The notes below the pieces were generated by a model. It was not told where the DNA came from. It saw nothing but the letters and a program-made list of their open reading frames with translations, and did not search any database. The position numbers were made by a program, and so were the translations under genes. Positions 9,840 through 21,113 of a stretch of 64,000 nt of DNA are shown one piece after another (position 1 is the first letter of the stretch; every line of letters begins with the position of its first letter). The stretch covers positions 95,033,813 through 95,097,812 of the forward strand of contig OX465283.1 in the NCBI GenBank assembly GCA_949987705.1, written 5' to 3'. This stretch comes from Thereva unica (taxonomy: Eukaryota; Arthropoda; Insecta; Diptera; Therevidae).

Positions 9840-11466
9840 CATTTCTACGTGATTATAGGGATGCCCTGTCAAAATTTCAGCCCTTCAGCTTCAGAGGTTT
9901 GGCTTAACCCCATTATACCCCCTTAGGGGATGAGTTTCGAGTAATCGCCTCTTAGTGAATGTCCACGTCATAATAGAGATGCACTGTCAAAATTTCAGCC
10001 GTTTAGCTCCAGCGGTTTGGGTTAACCCCATTTAACCCCCTTATGGGATGAATTTCAAAAAATCGCTCCTAAGTAGATGTCCACGTCATTATAGGGATGA
10101 TCTGTCAAAATTTCAGCCCTATAGCTCCAGCGGTTTTGGGTTGACCCCATTTCCCCCACTTAGGGGTTGAATTTCGAAATCGCTTCTTAGTGGATGTCCA
10201 CGTCATTAAAGGGATGCACTGTAAAAATTTCAGCCCTATAGCTCCAGCGGTTTGGGGTAACCCCATTTCACCCCTTTAGGGGATGAATTTTGCAAAATCG
10301 CTTTATAGTGGATGTCCACGCCATTATAGGGATGCACTGTCAAAATTTCAGCCCTATAGCTTCAGCGGTTTGGGTAAACCCCATTTCACCCCCTTAGGGA
10401 ATGAATTTTGAAAAATCGCTTTTTAGTGGATGCCCACATCATTATAGGGATGCACTGTCAAAATTTCAGCCCTATAGCTCCAGCGGTTTGGGTAAACCCC
10501 ATTTCACCCCCTTAGCGGATGAATTTCGAAAAATCGCTTTTTAGTGGATGTCCACGCCATTATAGGGACGCACTGTCAAAATTTCAGCCCTGTAGCTCCA
10601 GCGGTTTTGGGTTGACCCCATTTCACCCACTTAGGGGATGAATTTCGAAAAATCGCTTCTTAGGGGATGTCCACGTCATTAAAGGGATGCACTGCCAAAA
10701 TTTCAGCCCTATAGCTCAAGCGGTTTGGGTAAACCCTATTTCACCCCCCTAGGGGATGAATTTCGAAAAATCGCTTTATAGTGGATGTCCACGCCATTAT
10801 AGGGATGCACTGTCAAAATTTCAGCCCTATAGCTATAGCGGTTTGGAAAAACCCCATTTCACCCCCTTAGGGGATGAATTTCGAAAAATCGCTTTATAGT
10901 GGATGTCCACGCCATTATAGGGATGCACTGTCAAAATTTCAGCCCTATAAATTTAGCGGTTTGGAAAAGCCCCATTTCACCCCCTTAGGGGATGAATTTC
11001 GAAAAATCGCTTCTTAGGGGATGTCCACGTCATTAAAGGGATGCACTGTCAAAATTTCAGCCCTATAGCTCAAGCGGTTTGGGTAAACCCTATTTCACCC
11101 CCCTAGGGGATGAATTTCGAAAAATCGCTTTATAGTGGATGTCCACGCCATTATAGGGATGCACTGTCAAAATTTCAGCCCTATAGCTATAGCGGTTTGG
11201 GTAAACCCCATTTCACCCCCTTAGGGGATGAATTTCGAAAAATCGCTTTATAGTGGATGTCCATGCCATTGTAGGGATGCACTGTCAAAATTTCAGCATT
11301 ATAAATTTAGCGGTTTGGATAAGCCCCATTTCAACCCCCTAGAGGATGAATTTCGAAAAATCGCTTTTCAGTGTATGTCCACGCCATTATAGGGATGCAC
11401 TGTCAAAATTTCAGCCCTATAGCTCCAGCGGTTTTGGGTTGACCCCATTTCACCCACTTAGGGGAT
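9840..11466. repeat. 119-bp minisatellite, left block
   Basis: About 13 units of roughly 118-119 bp carry the phrases GGATGAATTTCGAAAAATCG, GTGGATGTCCACGCCATTAT, GATGCACTGTCAAAATTTCA and CCTATAGCTCCAGCGGTTTG. Units differ by a few substitutions, and some higher-order blocks repeat. The block is inside the Helitron and is interrupted by the Jockey insertion. Confidence 0.95.
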
Positions 11467-11731
11467 TATTATTTATTTATTATAAATTTGACTTTTACAT
11501 TTTTTACAGAGTAGATTTATATGATATGTATAAAGAGTTGAGAATATGTGTATTATCCTTTTCAGCTTAGATTTATTAGTTAACATGGAAACTTATATTA
11601 ATTTATCATAGATAGTACATAGGAGGAAAAATTTTTCAAAAACCTCATAGATTAACTTAAATATAATTTTCGACCTATTCTATACCTAAACTAAATCTAT
11701 ACATGATAAAAACTTATAGCCTAATAAAAAC

Positions 11732-14404
11732 CTATAGCCTAATTGCATCAGACAGTAGTTGCCGGATCAAGGGGTTTGAGGATTTTCGACACTTGTCGTA
11801 AAATACTAAAGCAGCGTATTTAGCTGAGTTTTCGACTAAATTCAAGTTGGCTCTTTTGTGTAATTTTTTAGTAGAAAAATGCCAGGGAAGATTAAATAGC
11901 ATTTTCAAGATTTTATTCTGCATAACTTGTAGTTTGCTTATATGACACCGAGCACACTCGTACCAGACAGGAGCTCCGTAGAGTATAATGGCTGAAAACA
12001 CTGCTTTATACAGGATTAACTTGTTATCCAGACTAAGAGTCGACTTTCTATTTATATACGGATATAATGTCCTGATATAAATATTTATTTTGTGTTTTAC
12101 ATGTGCTACATGATCTCTAAAAGTAAGAGTTTTATCCAGCACCACACCTAGATACTTTACACTCTGTGACCAGTTTACATCCTCATTATTTAGTTTGAGG
12201 CATGAAGTGGGAAGTTGAATAGCCTTTCTTTTCCGGGTGAAAAGCATAGCTTGTGTCTTATGGCAATTAATTTTAATTTTCCATTTGTGGCAGTAAGCAG
12301 ATATTATGTTTAGTGAGGTTTGGAGGGTCTGTAATATTGTATTTGTATTTTGAGAGGAAGCGTAGAGTGCGGTGTCATCTGCAAAGATAGATAAATTGGT
12401 GTTATCAAGAATAGGAAAATCTGCTGTGTAAATAATGAATAGGATCGGACCGAGGACTGATCCTTGAGGAACTCCCGCTGTAATAGCGTGTGCATTGGAT
12501 GTGTCCCTGCCAACATGAACTTGGAAGAATCTACTAAACAAAAAGTTTTGCACAATTTTAATTAAGTATAGCGGGAAATTCAGGGTGATTAGTTTATAAA
12601 CTAAGCCTTCATGCCATACCGAATCAAAGGCTGACTGGACATCTAGGAGAACAAGTCCAGTTGATTTTTTATTGCTTAGGTTGGATGCGATGTGCTTTTT
12701 AATTCTCATAATCGCATGTGTAGTATTATGTTGTTGTCTAAAGCCAAACTGTTCATTTGGTAGTAAATTTTTCTCATTAAGTATTTTAGTTATTCTGGCT
12801 TTTAAGATTTTTTCCAGTATTTTTCCTAGAGAACTTAGTAGGCTGATAGGTCTATAGCTGGTTGGTTCATAAGGTGGTTTGTTTGGTTTCAATATAGGGA
12901 CAACTTTAGCTGTTTTCCACTTGTTAGGGAAATAGCACAACTTTAGACAGGAATTTATTAGGGACGTAAGATAAATAATAGCTGTTCGTGGAAGATGTTT
13001 CAAACAGATGTTTGGAATCTGATCCAGCCCAGGAGTTTTATTTGGTCTGAGTCGTTTTATGAACAATTTGGTTTCTTTGGGTCGAACCAGGTCTTTTAAA
13101 TCCAATATAGGACTTTCTTGAATTAGCTTATCAACTGCTTCTGTGACTTTGCTAATGGTGCTAGTATCGCTGAGGTTAACGGAAACTAAATTGTTATTAG
13201 CAAAAGCGTTTGCCAGGAGATTTGCTTTTTCTTCGCACATAAAATATTTCCGATCATTTTGCTTGAGAGTCGGCATGGATCTATTCTTCTTCCGGAGGAG
13301 TTTAGCAACCTTTGGAAGCTTTTTTGAAACCAGAAATTAGATTCTTGAAATTATTATTTGTATAGAGCTGAGAGTAGATTTCAATTAGCTTGTTTAGTTG
13401 GTTTAGCTGTATCTTGTATGTTCTGATACGGTAGCGCTGCCATAGACGGCGGATACTGTTGCGTTGGGTGATTAAAACTTTAATATTGTGCGGAAGTTTC
13501 CTCGAGTGTACTGGGTTGATGGTTCTGGTAGGAGCGGAGAGTTCAATTCCTTCAACTATCACATTGGTCAGGTGGTCTACCATTCTGTCAATTTGCTCAT
13601 GGCTGGATATTTCATTCAGGGCAAAGTGTTTTATACCAAGTTTCATTCTATCATGAATATAGACGGAGAACTGCTGCCAATTGGCTTTGCTGGTGTCGTA
13701 AATATGTGTATTGCTAATTATGGGATATTTAGACACAGTGATTTCAACTGGTAGATGATCAGAGGCTAGTTCGTTAATGACGGCAGGTGGGGTGAGTGCT
13801 TGTGTTATGTTGGTCAAGAAGAGATCTAACACAGAAGGATTAGATCTAGCATTGTATGGGATGTAGGATCTGAAGGATATAAGAGCACAGAAGAGCTTGT
13901 AGTTAAGTAGTCGTGGAGGATATTTCCCCATAAATTTGCTCGCAGACAACCCCAGTTTTGATGACTACAGTTTAAATCACCTCCGATTAAGAAGGGTCCT
14001 TGTAGGTTGGCCAGTTTATGGAGATCAGCTTTAAAGGAAGCTTTATTTGCTTGGTTAGATGTGCCACCGGGAAAGTATGCAGAATATAATTTGATTTTGC
14101 TGTAATTGTCAAAAGCTATTTCAACTCCAACCGCCTCAATTTTATTTAGGTTTATAGGTGGAAGTAAGCAATATTTTAATTTTTTATGAATGATGACGGC
14201 AACTCCTCCACCCCTTGAGCCTTCCCTATCTAACCAGTGAAAATAATAATTAGGGTTGGAAATATTAACAGTAGGATTTAAGCCTGTCTCCGTGACCAGC
14301 GCTATATCTATTTTACGTTTTTCTAAAAAGCTAAAGAATTCTATATGCTTGTTGCGAATACCTCTGGCATTCCAAGTGATAATTTTAAGTCTCTCACTTG
14401 CCAT
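11732..14404 (-). pseudogene. Jockey ORF2: APE endonuclease and reverse transcriptase, two frameshifts
   Basis: ORF2 starts at ATG 14404, overlapping the last 11 bases of ORF1. The endonuclease begins LKIITWNARGIRNKH and keeps the catalytic LVTETGL and IGGDLNCSHQNWG motifs. A frameshift near 13840-13860 follows (before the NPSVLDLFLTN block) and a second near 13310. RT covers the 13276-11732 segment: the RPNKTPGLDQIP block, YRPISLLSSLGKILE, GFRQQHNTTHAI, VLLDVQSAFDSVWH, AGVPQGSVLGP, the catalytic FADDTALYAS and the YLGVVLD thumb block. There is no RNase H domain, as expected for Jockey. The two frameshifts inactivate it. Confidence 0.93.
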
Positions 14405-15677
14405 TGTACAAGTATTTAATGGCTAGTTGAGTTATAATATTGAATTGCTCAAATCTATCTTTGCAGGTTTTTAGTTTACATACTACTTCATTAGTAAGAG
14501 ATATAATTTCATTATAGCTAAACAAGTTAGTATTAGTAGAATCAATTGCTACGTTGCTATGATTGTTAATATTGTTGATATTGCTATAACTATTTCTATT
14601 ATTATTGTTAGTTTTAAATACGTTGCTCCACGGTGCATTGAGTCCCGTTTGTACGTTGATTCTAGTTTCAGTTGTACTGCCGGGTAGTGGAGGAAAATTA
14701 ATAGCGTCGAGATTGACATTGCGGCTAGTACCACATTCTCGGATTTTTTGAGATAATCGCTGCCTCATTTGCACGTAAGCAGCTCTACTCGGGCATTGTG
14801 CATCAGTTGACTTGTGATCACCATTGCAATTTGCACATTTATTTACATCCAATTGGTTGCAATTTTTGGTGTGGTGATTACCAGCACAATTTGCGCAGAA
14901 GGTCTTGACATGGCATTGATTTTCGCCATGTCCATACAGCTGACAGTTGCGGCATTGCGTTAATTTGTTGGGTGGTTTACGTTTATAGTCCCAACCAACA
15001 ACAGTCTTGTCGATAATGTTGTATTTAATCCTTAACTCCTTCATTGTTATGGATTTTTTTACAAAGTACACAATATAGAGGATCGATGTGGCATTTCTCG
15101 TTTGCCTACTGATTTCTTTTACATCCATGCATTTTAAACCAGCATCACATAGAGTTTTTTTAATTAAAGCAGTATCCATTTGTTCAAGACCCGTTAACAC
15201 TGCTTTGAATGGTATTTCATCTTTACTGCTGTGTGTATAAAACTCACAGTTGCTTTCAGTAAGAGTTTTGCAAATCAATTTGGATGTTTCAATTGAACCG
15301 GGAATTATTTTGATGCCTAACGAGATTCGTTTAACCATATAATCATCAATATTCTTACCTCTTAGCAAATCATGAATTTGTTTAGCAGATGTTTTAATCA
15401 CATTGATGGGTGGAATTTTTAACTTAGCCGTAGTGTCAGCAGGAATTTCCTGATCGTCAGCTTCTAAATCCGGATCCATGGTTTGCAAGGGAGAGAAAAA
15501 ATTCTCAGTAGAAGTGCTAGCGGTTTGTTTTTGGCTTGAAGTGACTGCTTGTCCTCGGGGAACTCTGACGGATCTTCTTTTGCCCGCCATGGCAGAGACT
15601 ACTTGATAGTCCCCAGAATTGAATTTTTTTGTGGGTCGATCGTAAATCGTACCCAGCGGATCTTCCGTAGTGTGCAA
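14394..15677 (-). CDS. Jockey ORF1: gag-like zinc-knuckle protein
   Basis: The frame is open for 427 aa. The N-terminal 90 residues are polar. The middle region (about 90-230) matches the RRM-like core of Jockey ORF1 (FKAVLTGLEQMDTALIKKTL, GWDYKRKPPNKLTQC). Three zinc knuckles lie at about residues 242-296: CRNCQLYGHGENQC, CANCAGNHHTKNC and CANCNGDHKSTDAQC. The protein would bind LINE RNA to form a ribonucleoprotein. Translation may really start at the internal MAGKRRS (about 15590); the upstream 29 codons lack clear support. It ends overlapping the ORF2 start. Confidence 0.9.
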   Translation of the reverse strand: MHTTEDPLGTIYDRPTKKFNSGDYQVVSAMAGKRRSVRVPRGQAVTSSQKQTASTSTENFFSPLQTMDPDLEADDQEIPADTTAKLKIPPINVIKTSAKQIHDLLRGKNIDDYMVKRISLGIKIIPGSIETSKLICKTLTESNCEFYTHSSKDEIPFKAVLTGLEQMDTALIKKTLCDAGLKCMDVKEISRQTRNATSILYIVYFVKKSITMKELRIKYNIIDKTVVGWDYKRKPPNKLTQCRNCQLYGHGENQCHVKTFCANCAGNHHTKNCNQLDVNKCANCNGDHKSTDAQCPSRAAYVQMRQRLSQKIRECGTSRNVNLDAINFPPLPGSTTETRINVQTGLNAPWSNVFKTNNNNRNSYSNINNINNHSNVAIDSTNTNLFSYNEIISLTNEVVCKLKTCKDRFEQFNIITQLAIKYLYNGK

Positions 15678-15783
15678 TTCCGAACTACTGCGTTTGCGAA
15701 TAATTTTTACTATAGAATTTTACTGTAATTTTATTTAAACAACAAGACACCTCCAAGCACTACGAGAGTTACGATGAGACTGA

Positions 15784-16800
15784 CCACTTAGGGGATGAAT
15801 TTCGAAATGTCTTCTTAGTGGATGTCCACGTCATTAAAGGGATGCACTGTAAAAGTTTCAGCCCTATAGCTCCAGCGGTTTGGGGTAACCCCACTTCATC
15901 CCCTTAGGGGATGAATTTTGAAAAATCGCTTTATAGTGGATGTCCACGCCATTATAGGGATGCACTGTCAAAATTTCAGCCCTATAGCTTCAGCGGTTTG
16001 GGTAAACCCCATTTCACCCCCTTAGGGAATGAATTTCGAAAAATCGCTTTTTAGTGGATGTCCACATCATTATAGGGATGCACTGTCAAAATTTCAGCCC
16101 TATAGCTCCAGCGGTTTGGGTAAACCCCATTTCACCTCCTTAGGGGATGAATTTCGAAAAATCGCTTTTGAGTGGATGTCCAAATCATTATAGGGGCACT
16201 GTCAAAATTTCAGCCCTATAGCTCCAGCGGTTTGGGTAAACCCTATTTCACCCCCTTAGGGGATGAATTTCGAAAAATCGCTTTATAGTGGATGTCCACG
16301 CCATTATAGGGATGCACTGTTAAAATTTCAGTTCTATAGCTATAGCGGTTTGGAAAAACCCCATTTCACCCCCTTAGGGGATGAATTTCGCTTCTTAGGG
16401 GATGTCCACGTCATTAAAGGGATGCACTGTCAAAATTTCAGCCCTATAGCTCCAGCGGTTTGGGTAAACCCCATTTCACCCTCTTAGTGGATGAATTTCG
16501 TAAAATCGCTTCTTAGTGGATGTCCACGCCATTATAGGGATGCACTGTCAAAATTACAGCCCTATAGCTTTAGCGGTTTGGAAAAACCCCATTTCACCCC
16601 CTTAGGGGATGAATTTCGAAAAATCGCTCTTTAGGGGATGTCCACGTCATTATAGGGATGCACTGTCAAAATTTCAGCCTTTTAGCTCCAGCGGTTTTGA
16701 GTTGACCCTATTTCACCCCCTTAGGGGATGAATTTCGAAAAATCGCTAGGGATGCACTGTCAAAAATTTCAGCCCTTTAGCTCTAGCGGTTTAGGTTGTG
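15784..16800. repeat. 119-bp minisatellite, right block
   Basis: About eight more units of the same 119-bp repeat continue after the Jockey insertion, some with deletions (for example near 16195 and 16390). The array then runs into the Helitron's 5' subterminal region, which contains the (GACAGACG)n-like CAGACGGACAGACAGAGT stretch. Confidence 0.95.
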
Positions 16801-17399
16801 CGTTGTAAAGAAAAAAAATCCCCTTACAACTTATTGAACCCCATTTCACCCCCTTCAACCCTTTTTTCTCCAAAAAAAAGTAGCCTATGTCCGTCTCCAA
16901 GGTCTAAACTATGTCTGTTGCAAATTTCATCAAAATCGGTCCAGCTGCATAGGCGGGAAAGCGTAACAGACGGACAGACAGAGTTACTTTCGCATTTATA
17001 ATATTAGTAAGGATTTAGAATACAATAACTTCAGAATTTTTTTATTAACGTACCTAATACACAATCACATCAATTCACAATGGATGGCCGCGATGCCACT
17101 TATGTTAATTCAGCACTGGCGACTGACACAGACTGGCGACTGAATATTCCCCCACAGTGCTGCCAACTGTCAGACATTTAAAATGTAGAACAATTTCATG
17201 AAAATGATGATATAAATTTTGTATTTTTTTTTTAATACTTTCGGAAATTTAGGCAATTTATAGAAGCGGTATATAAAAGGATCAAAACGGTAGAGCGGTA
17301 GATCCCTGTTAAAAACGGTAGAGCTACCACTTAAAATCATCTAGCCAATTTCAAACAAGAAATATTTGTTTTTCACATAGAAAAAAAAAATTTAAAAAC

Positions 17400-17472
17400 C
17401 AATGATAGGGTCAGTTAAAAAGCTTGCGTGGGTCAGTGTCTGACCCGCGGGTCATAGGTTCGCCATCACTGC
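17400..17472 (+). mobile_element. hAT-like terminus
   Basis: The stretch ends GACCCGCGGGTCATAGGTTCGCCATCACTG, split here into GGTTCGCCATCACTG at the edge. This matches the termini at 37253 (CAGGGATGGCGAACC, inverted) and 39297, which flank a recognisable hAT transposase fragment. The 17014-17400 part contains no ORF. The other end of this copy is not identified. Confidence 0.5.
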
Positions 17473-18025
17473 GCCTAGCCTATACTTTCAGAAACCGTTT
17501 TGGAAATTCCAATCGAGCCACTCTGCTAATATTGGCGCAATGTGCAAGATTAGGGTCTATTTTGTTTATACTGTAATTAAGCAGAAACTATACATGCGAC
17601 AAATTTCATCTTTTGGCAGTTTAAAGTATATGTACCAGGGTATTATGTCCCAAAAAATCATACCCTAATATTGAAAAGTAACAGAGGTATGAGTTTTTGA
17701 AAAAATGGCCTTTTTAAGGGGTCTTCTAGCTTTTCTCGGCGAAAAATTATCCGATCGAGGTCTAGAAAACTACATTTTGTAGGGTTTTCAATTCTCTACA
17801 AATATCCTGTTGAGAGTAACGTGATTCATCCAGTACTTTTTATTGTATACGCCAAAAACGGAAAAAGTACCCATTTTTGTTGCTAATTATTGTTTAAACA
17901 ATTCCACATGAGTAAATTTTGGCTGGTTTTTTGGTTTTAGTAATCTATGAGATACCCCTGAAGTAGTAGGGCAAGCTGTTTGCTGTACAATTTTATAACA
18001 AAATCTGCCATTTTTTCGCTCTAAT
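17473..18025 (+). repeat. dispersed repeat U, copy 1
   Basis: About 550 bp run from TATACTTTCAGAAACCGTTT to CTCTAATGACTGGCCTA and recur at 34808-35385 (inverted) and 45265-45835. No ORF is conserved among the copies. A CCTAG on each side may be a target duplication. The family is unrecognised. Confidence 0.7.
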
Positions 18026-18119
18026 GACTGGCCTAGTAGTAGACAAACAATTATCGACAAAATACACCGCCTTTGTATTTTAGTTTTGAGAAAAAAAAAT
18101 AGTTTAATGATTTAAGCTA

Positions 18120-19890
18120 AGTTATTCCATTCAAAACACGGAGGGGGGGATGTTCCAAAATAACACCATTAAGAAAAGGGGGGTCGCTGATCACGTAAAT
18201 CAGGGTCCCGCGGTCCTAAAACATGGGCGTCACCGTGGAAAATGCAAAAACACCCCATTTTAGGGGGTTTTCGCGACTATTTCAATAATAATGAAAACTA
18301 ATGCAATGACATACACTTTTTTTAATATTTATTTGCGAAGGTGGTTGATTTGTACTAAATCAAGGTGAACTTTATGATAAGGGGTAATCCTAAAGAGTTG
18401 AAACCACCCCTAAATCAGCTAAAAATAGAAAAAAAAATGTAAAACAATTTTTTTTATTTCAAGTTTATGCTTCAAATTCTATTATGGGCGTACTTTCAGG
18501 TAAAAATAAATTATTTTCAACCCTTAAGTGGTTAAAACCAGAGTTGGGCAAAATTTGATTTTAATTTAAAAAATAAAAATCATTGATTTGTTCAAAAAAA
18601 TCATAAAAATCATGATATATTTTGATTTTAATTAAAACACACAATAATGTGGTCTAAAAACTCTGCCGTCGTATGATCCCAAGTCCAGGGTGTGAAAAGA
18701 GGGGGTGGTCGACCTTCCAAACCGACCAGGGGTGGTATTACAAGGTCAAGGTCTCCCGTACTGAATCTATTATCGATCTTGGGGTTAGGTTAGAAAGTAA
18801 GTTGGATTTCTCCACCCACATCAATTATATCTCCTCCAATGGCAATTCAGTCCTGGGATTTATAAAAAGATGGTCCAAAGAGTTCAACAACCTCTCGTCA
18901 CTAAACACCTGTACGTATCTTTGGTTAGGCCTTTGCTTGACTACGCTTCCCAGGTATGGTCTCCTTACTACTCCTCCCATGTTAGTAGAATCGAATCGGT
19001 TCAAAGGAAGTTCGTCCGGTTTGCACTCAGCCACCTCCCGTGGGATGACCCACTTGCTCTTCCGCCTTTTGAGAACAGACTTAAATTGCTCAACTTAAGC
19101 TCTCTCCATAAGCGCCGTGAGGTCGCTAACGTTATATTCGTTCATCGACCGTTGAATGACAAGGTGGACTCTGGTTTCTTAAGAAGCCGCGCGTCATTTA
19201 GAGTGAATAACTACAACCTGAGAGGTGAACCTCTCTTGCACATTAATTCCTGTAACACCAATTATGGCATATTCGAATCCGTTAATCGCATGCTTATAAA
19301 TACTAACAACAATAGGAATGTGTTTAGCTTGCTAACTAGTGAAGTTGTCCTTAAAAGGACCCTTCTCAATGAGGCGTGACTCTCTGCGTGCCTCACTCCC
19401 CTTTTTAGTTTTGTATGCTTCTCTGTTTGATGTTTTTGATCTTTTATGTTTTTTAATATTTTAGGTTTGCATGTCTCAGCTGAGCCACGACGGCAGTGGT
19501 AAATTGTTTCCCAGCCCTGCCACTCCTGAGCTAGAAGGTTAACTCGTATATTACGTAAGTTGTTTCAAACCTTGAATTTTTGTATGAAGAAGTCGATTGA
19601 AACAGCTTACGTAATATTACCCCAGAATCGGGAAACCGAAGAAACCTTCGCCAATAAATATTAAAAAAAGGGTATTTCATTGCATTAGTTTTCATTATTA
19701 TTGAAATAATCGCGAAAAACCCCTAAAAAGGGGTGTGTTTTTTTCATTTTTAAGGGTGAGGCCCATGTTTTAGGACCGTGGGACCCCGATTTACGTGATC
19801 AGCGACCCCAGAAACCTTTAGGGTTCGATTTTCTTAATGGTGTTATTTTGGAACACCCAAACGCGCGTTTTGAATGGAAGTATGCTGTTC
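18120..19890. repeat. element with about 220-bp inverted repeats
   Basis: The stretch 18125-18343 is repeated inverted at 19655-19885, sharing CATTGCATTAGTTTTCATTA, GATTTACGTGATCAGCGACC and the TTTTGAATGGAA outer edge. Between the arms are a hAT-like CAGAGTTGGGCAAAATTTGA end (18540) and a LINE 3' fragment. It looks like a foldback or long-TIR transposon filled by other elements; no transposase is present. Confidence 0.75.
18673..19378 (+). pseudogene. LINE reverse transcriptase C-terminal fragment (Jockey/CR1 group)
   Basis: Two plus-strand frames, 18673-18870 and then 18870-19378, share a frameshift. The first shows the RT thumb sequence IIDLGVRLESKLDFSTHI; the second continues with LYVSLVRPLLDYASQVWSPY, then HVSRIESVQRKFVRFAL and LKLLNLSSLHKRREVA, the C-terminal region of Jockey/CR1-type RTs. 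The 3' end reaches an AATAAATATTAAAAAAA tail near 19672. The 5' portion including the catalytic site is missing. It lies inside a long-inverted-repeat element. Confidence 0.85.
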
Positions 19891-20516
19891 CTAAGTATGC
19901 CGGTTAAGAAAAATTTTCCAATATAAACTTTATGTAAAAAAACGCTGAAGTAATCGGTCAAGAAATGATCCAGGAATTTTTGCACAAGAAAATTCTGTAC
20001 ATACTACGCTGCTCGGTCAAGAAAGTGCTAGTACTTTTCTGAACATAGATGAAACCTTTTCATGATGGGGTAAAGAAAAAATCAGGAAGAAAATTTTTTC
20101 TTGACCGAAATTGATACTCCGTTTGTAACGGAACATCGATTTGTCCGCGGGAAGTGTTTTCATACATTTTTTATAGTTTTTAATATAATTAAAGAGCAAC
20201 TAAAGTAATTATTTTTTAAGGTTTGTTTTTAAATAAAATTGTATTCGTAACGAATTCGGTTTGTGAGAAAATTCCTTTCTTTTATTGTGCGGAGGGAATT
20301 TTTGACTGCTTACCGACTCATCCTATGTGCTCCTCTGGTTATTTATTTACAAATACGATATTATAACACTAAAATACTCAATAAAAGGAAAAAAAACATT
20401 TCCCGCAGCCAAATATATTTTCCTACACAAATTATTAATTTTTCAAGATTTTCTGTCCCGGGGTCGAGAAATAATAAGTGCACTTTTCTTGACCGCATTA
20501 CTTAGGAACAGCATAC
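19880..20516. mobile_element. MITE with GTATGCTGTTCCTAAGTA TIRs
   Basis: The ends GTATGCTGTTCCTAAGTA and, inverted, ACTTAGGAACAGCATAC match. Just inside, the motif CGGT(C/T)AAGAAA recurs: once near the left end, twice more before 20035, and in inverted form at 20098 and 20485. It has no ORF. The target duplication is not clear. Confidence 0.7.
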
Positions 20517-21113
20517 TTAAGCCTGAACTACATTGAAAAGCAGTACAGTGCACTACTGTGCAGTATGTTGCAGTGGTTTATTAGAGAACGCGTGGTAAAG
20601 AACATTGAATGAACTGTGTTTTGAAATTGACTGTTCATATAAAGTCTGTCCTTTTTTTGGTAATTTCTATAACCTGTGTTATATAGAAAATCTTTATTTA
20701 TCACTAATTCTATCAATTTTTCGTCATCCATTTTGACTAAATGGCAATGACAACTTTATGTAAAGTTTTTTTGAAATTGACATGCAGTGCGAAGCAGTAT
20801 TTTAGAAATTAGCCAAGACAATGAAATTAATGTGAGTTGCTACATTTAGTTACAAGAAATCTAAATTTCACTACGCAGTGCTACACTGCACTGCTTTTCA
20901 ATGGCCGCGTTTACGCTCGAGTTACTTTAACTCTGTTAAACTAGCACTGTTAACTTAGCACTGTTTCTAGCAGGTCATTTGATAATTCACATTTTACAAC
21001 TAATAACAAGCAAAAATAATAACATCTCTCATTTTACAAATAACAAAAAGATAAAAAAATAATAATAAAAAGGTCTTCTAAATTATTTGCTTACAACAAA
21101 AATTTATGTATAA

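Larger units (their letters stand above)
11467..15783 (-). mobile_element. near full-length Jockey-clade LINE
   Basis: The element lies between copies of the 13-bp direct repeat CCACTTAGGGGAT (11454-11466 and 15784-15796), which is minisatellite sequence, proving insertion into the Helitron array. It has two overlapping ORFs on the minus strand (gag-like ORF1 and endonuclease-RT ORF2) and a TAAA/TAA-rich 3' tail at the left edge. The length, 4.3 kb, is typical of Jockey elements. ORF2 carries two frameshifts, so this copy is inactive. Confidence 0.95.
9490..17013 (-). mobile_element. non-autonomous Helitron with internal minisatellite
   Basis: On the minus strand the element starts TCCTTACTAATATTATAAAT at 17013 and ends CTAG at 9490. 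It is flanked by A before TC and T after CTAG, the A|T target of Helitrons, with no duplication. The CTAG is preceded by a hairpin GCGTTGC-AAG-GCACGC. There is no Rep/helicase. Apart from an inserted 4.3-kb LINE, most of the body is a 119-bp tandem repeat. Sequences just inside the 5' end (CTCTGTCTGTC, TTTGATGAAATTTGCAACAG) recur at 38497, so the family has several copies here. Confidence 0.8.

Noticed and set aside
9840..11466. CRISPR-like array of regularly spaced repeats
   Set aside because: The whole 119-bp unit is repeated with no unique spacers, lies inside a Helitron and continues after a LINE insertion. It is a minisatellite.
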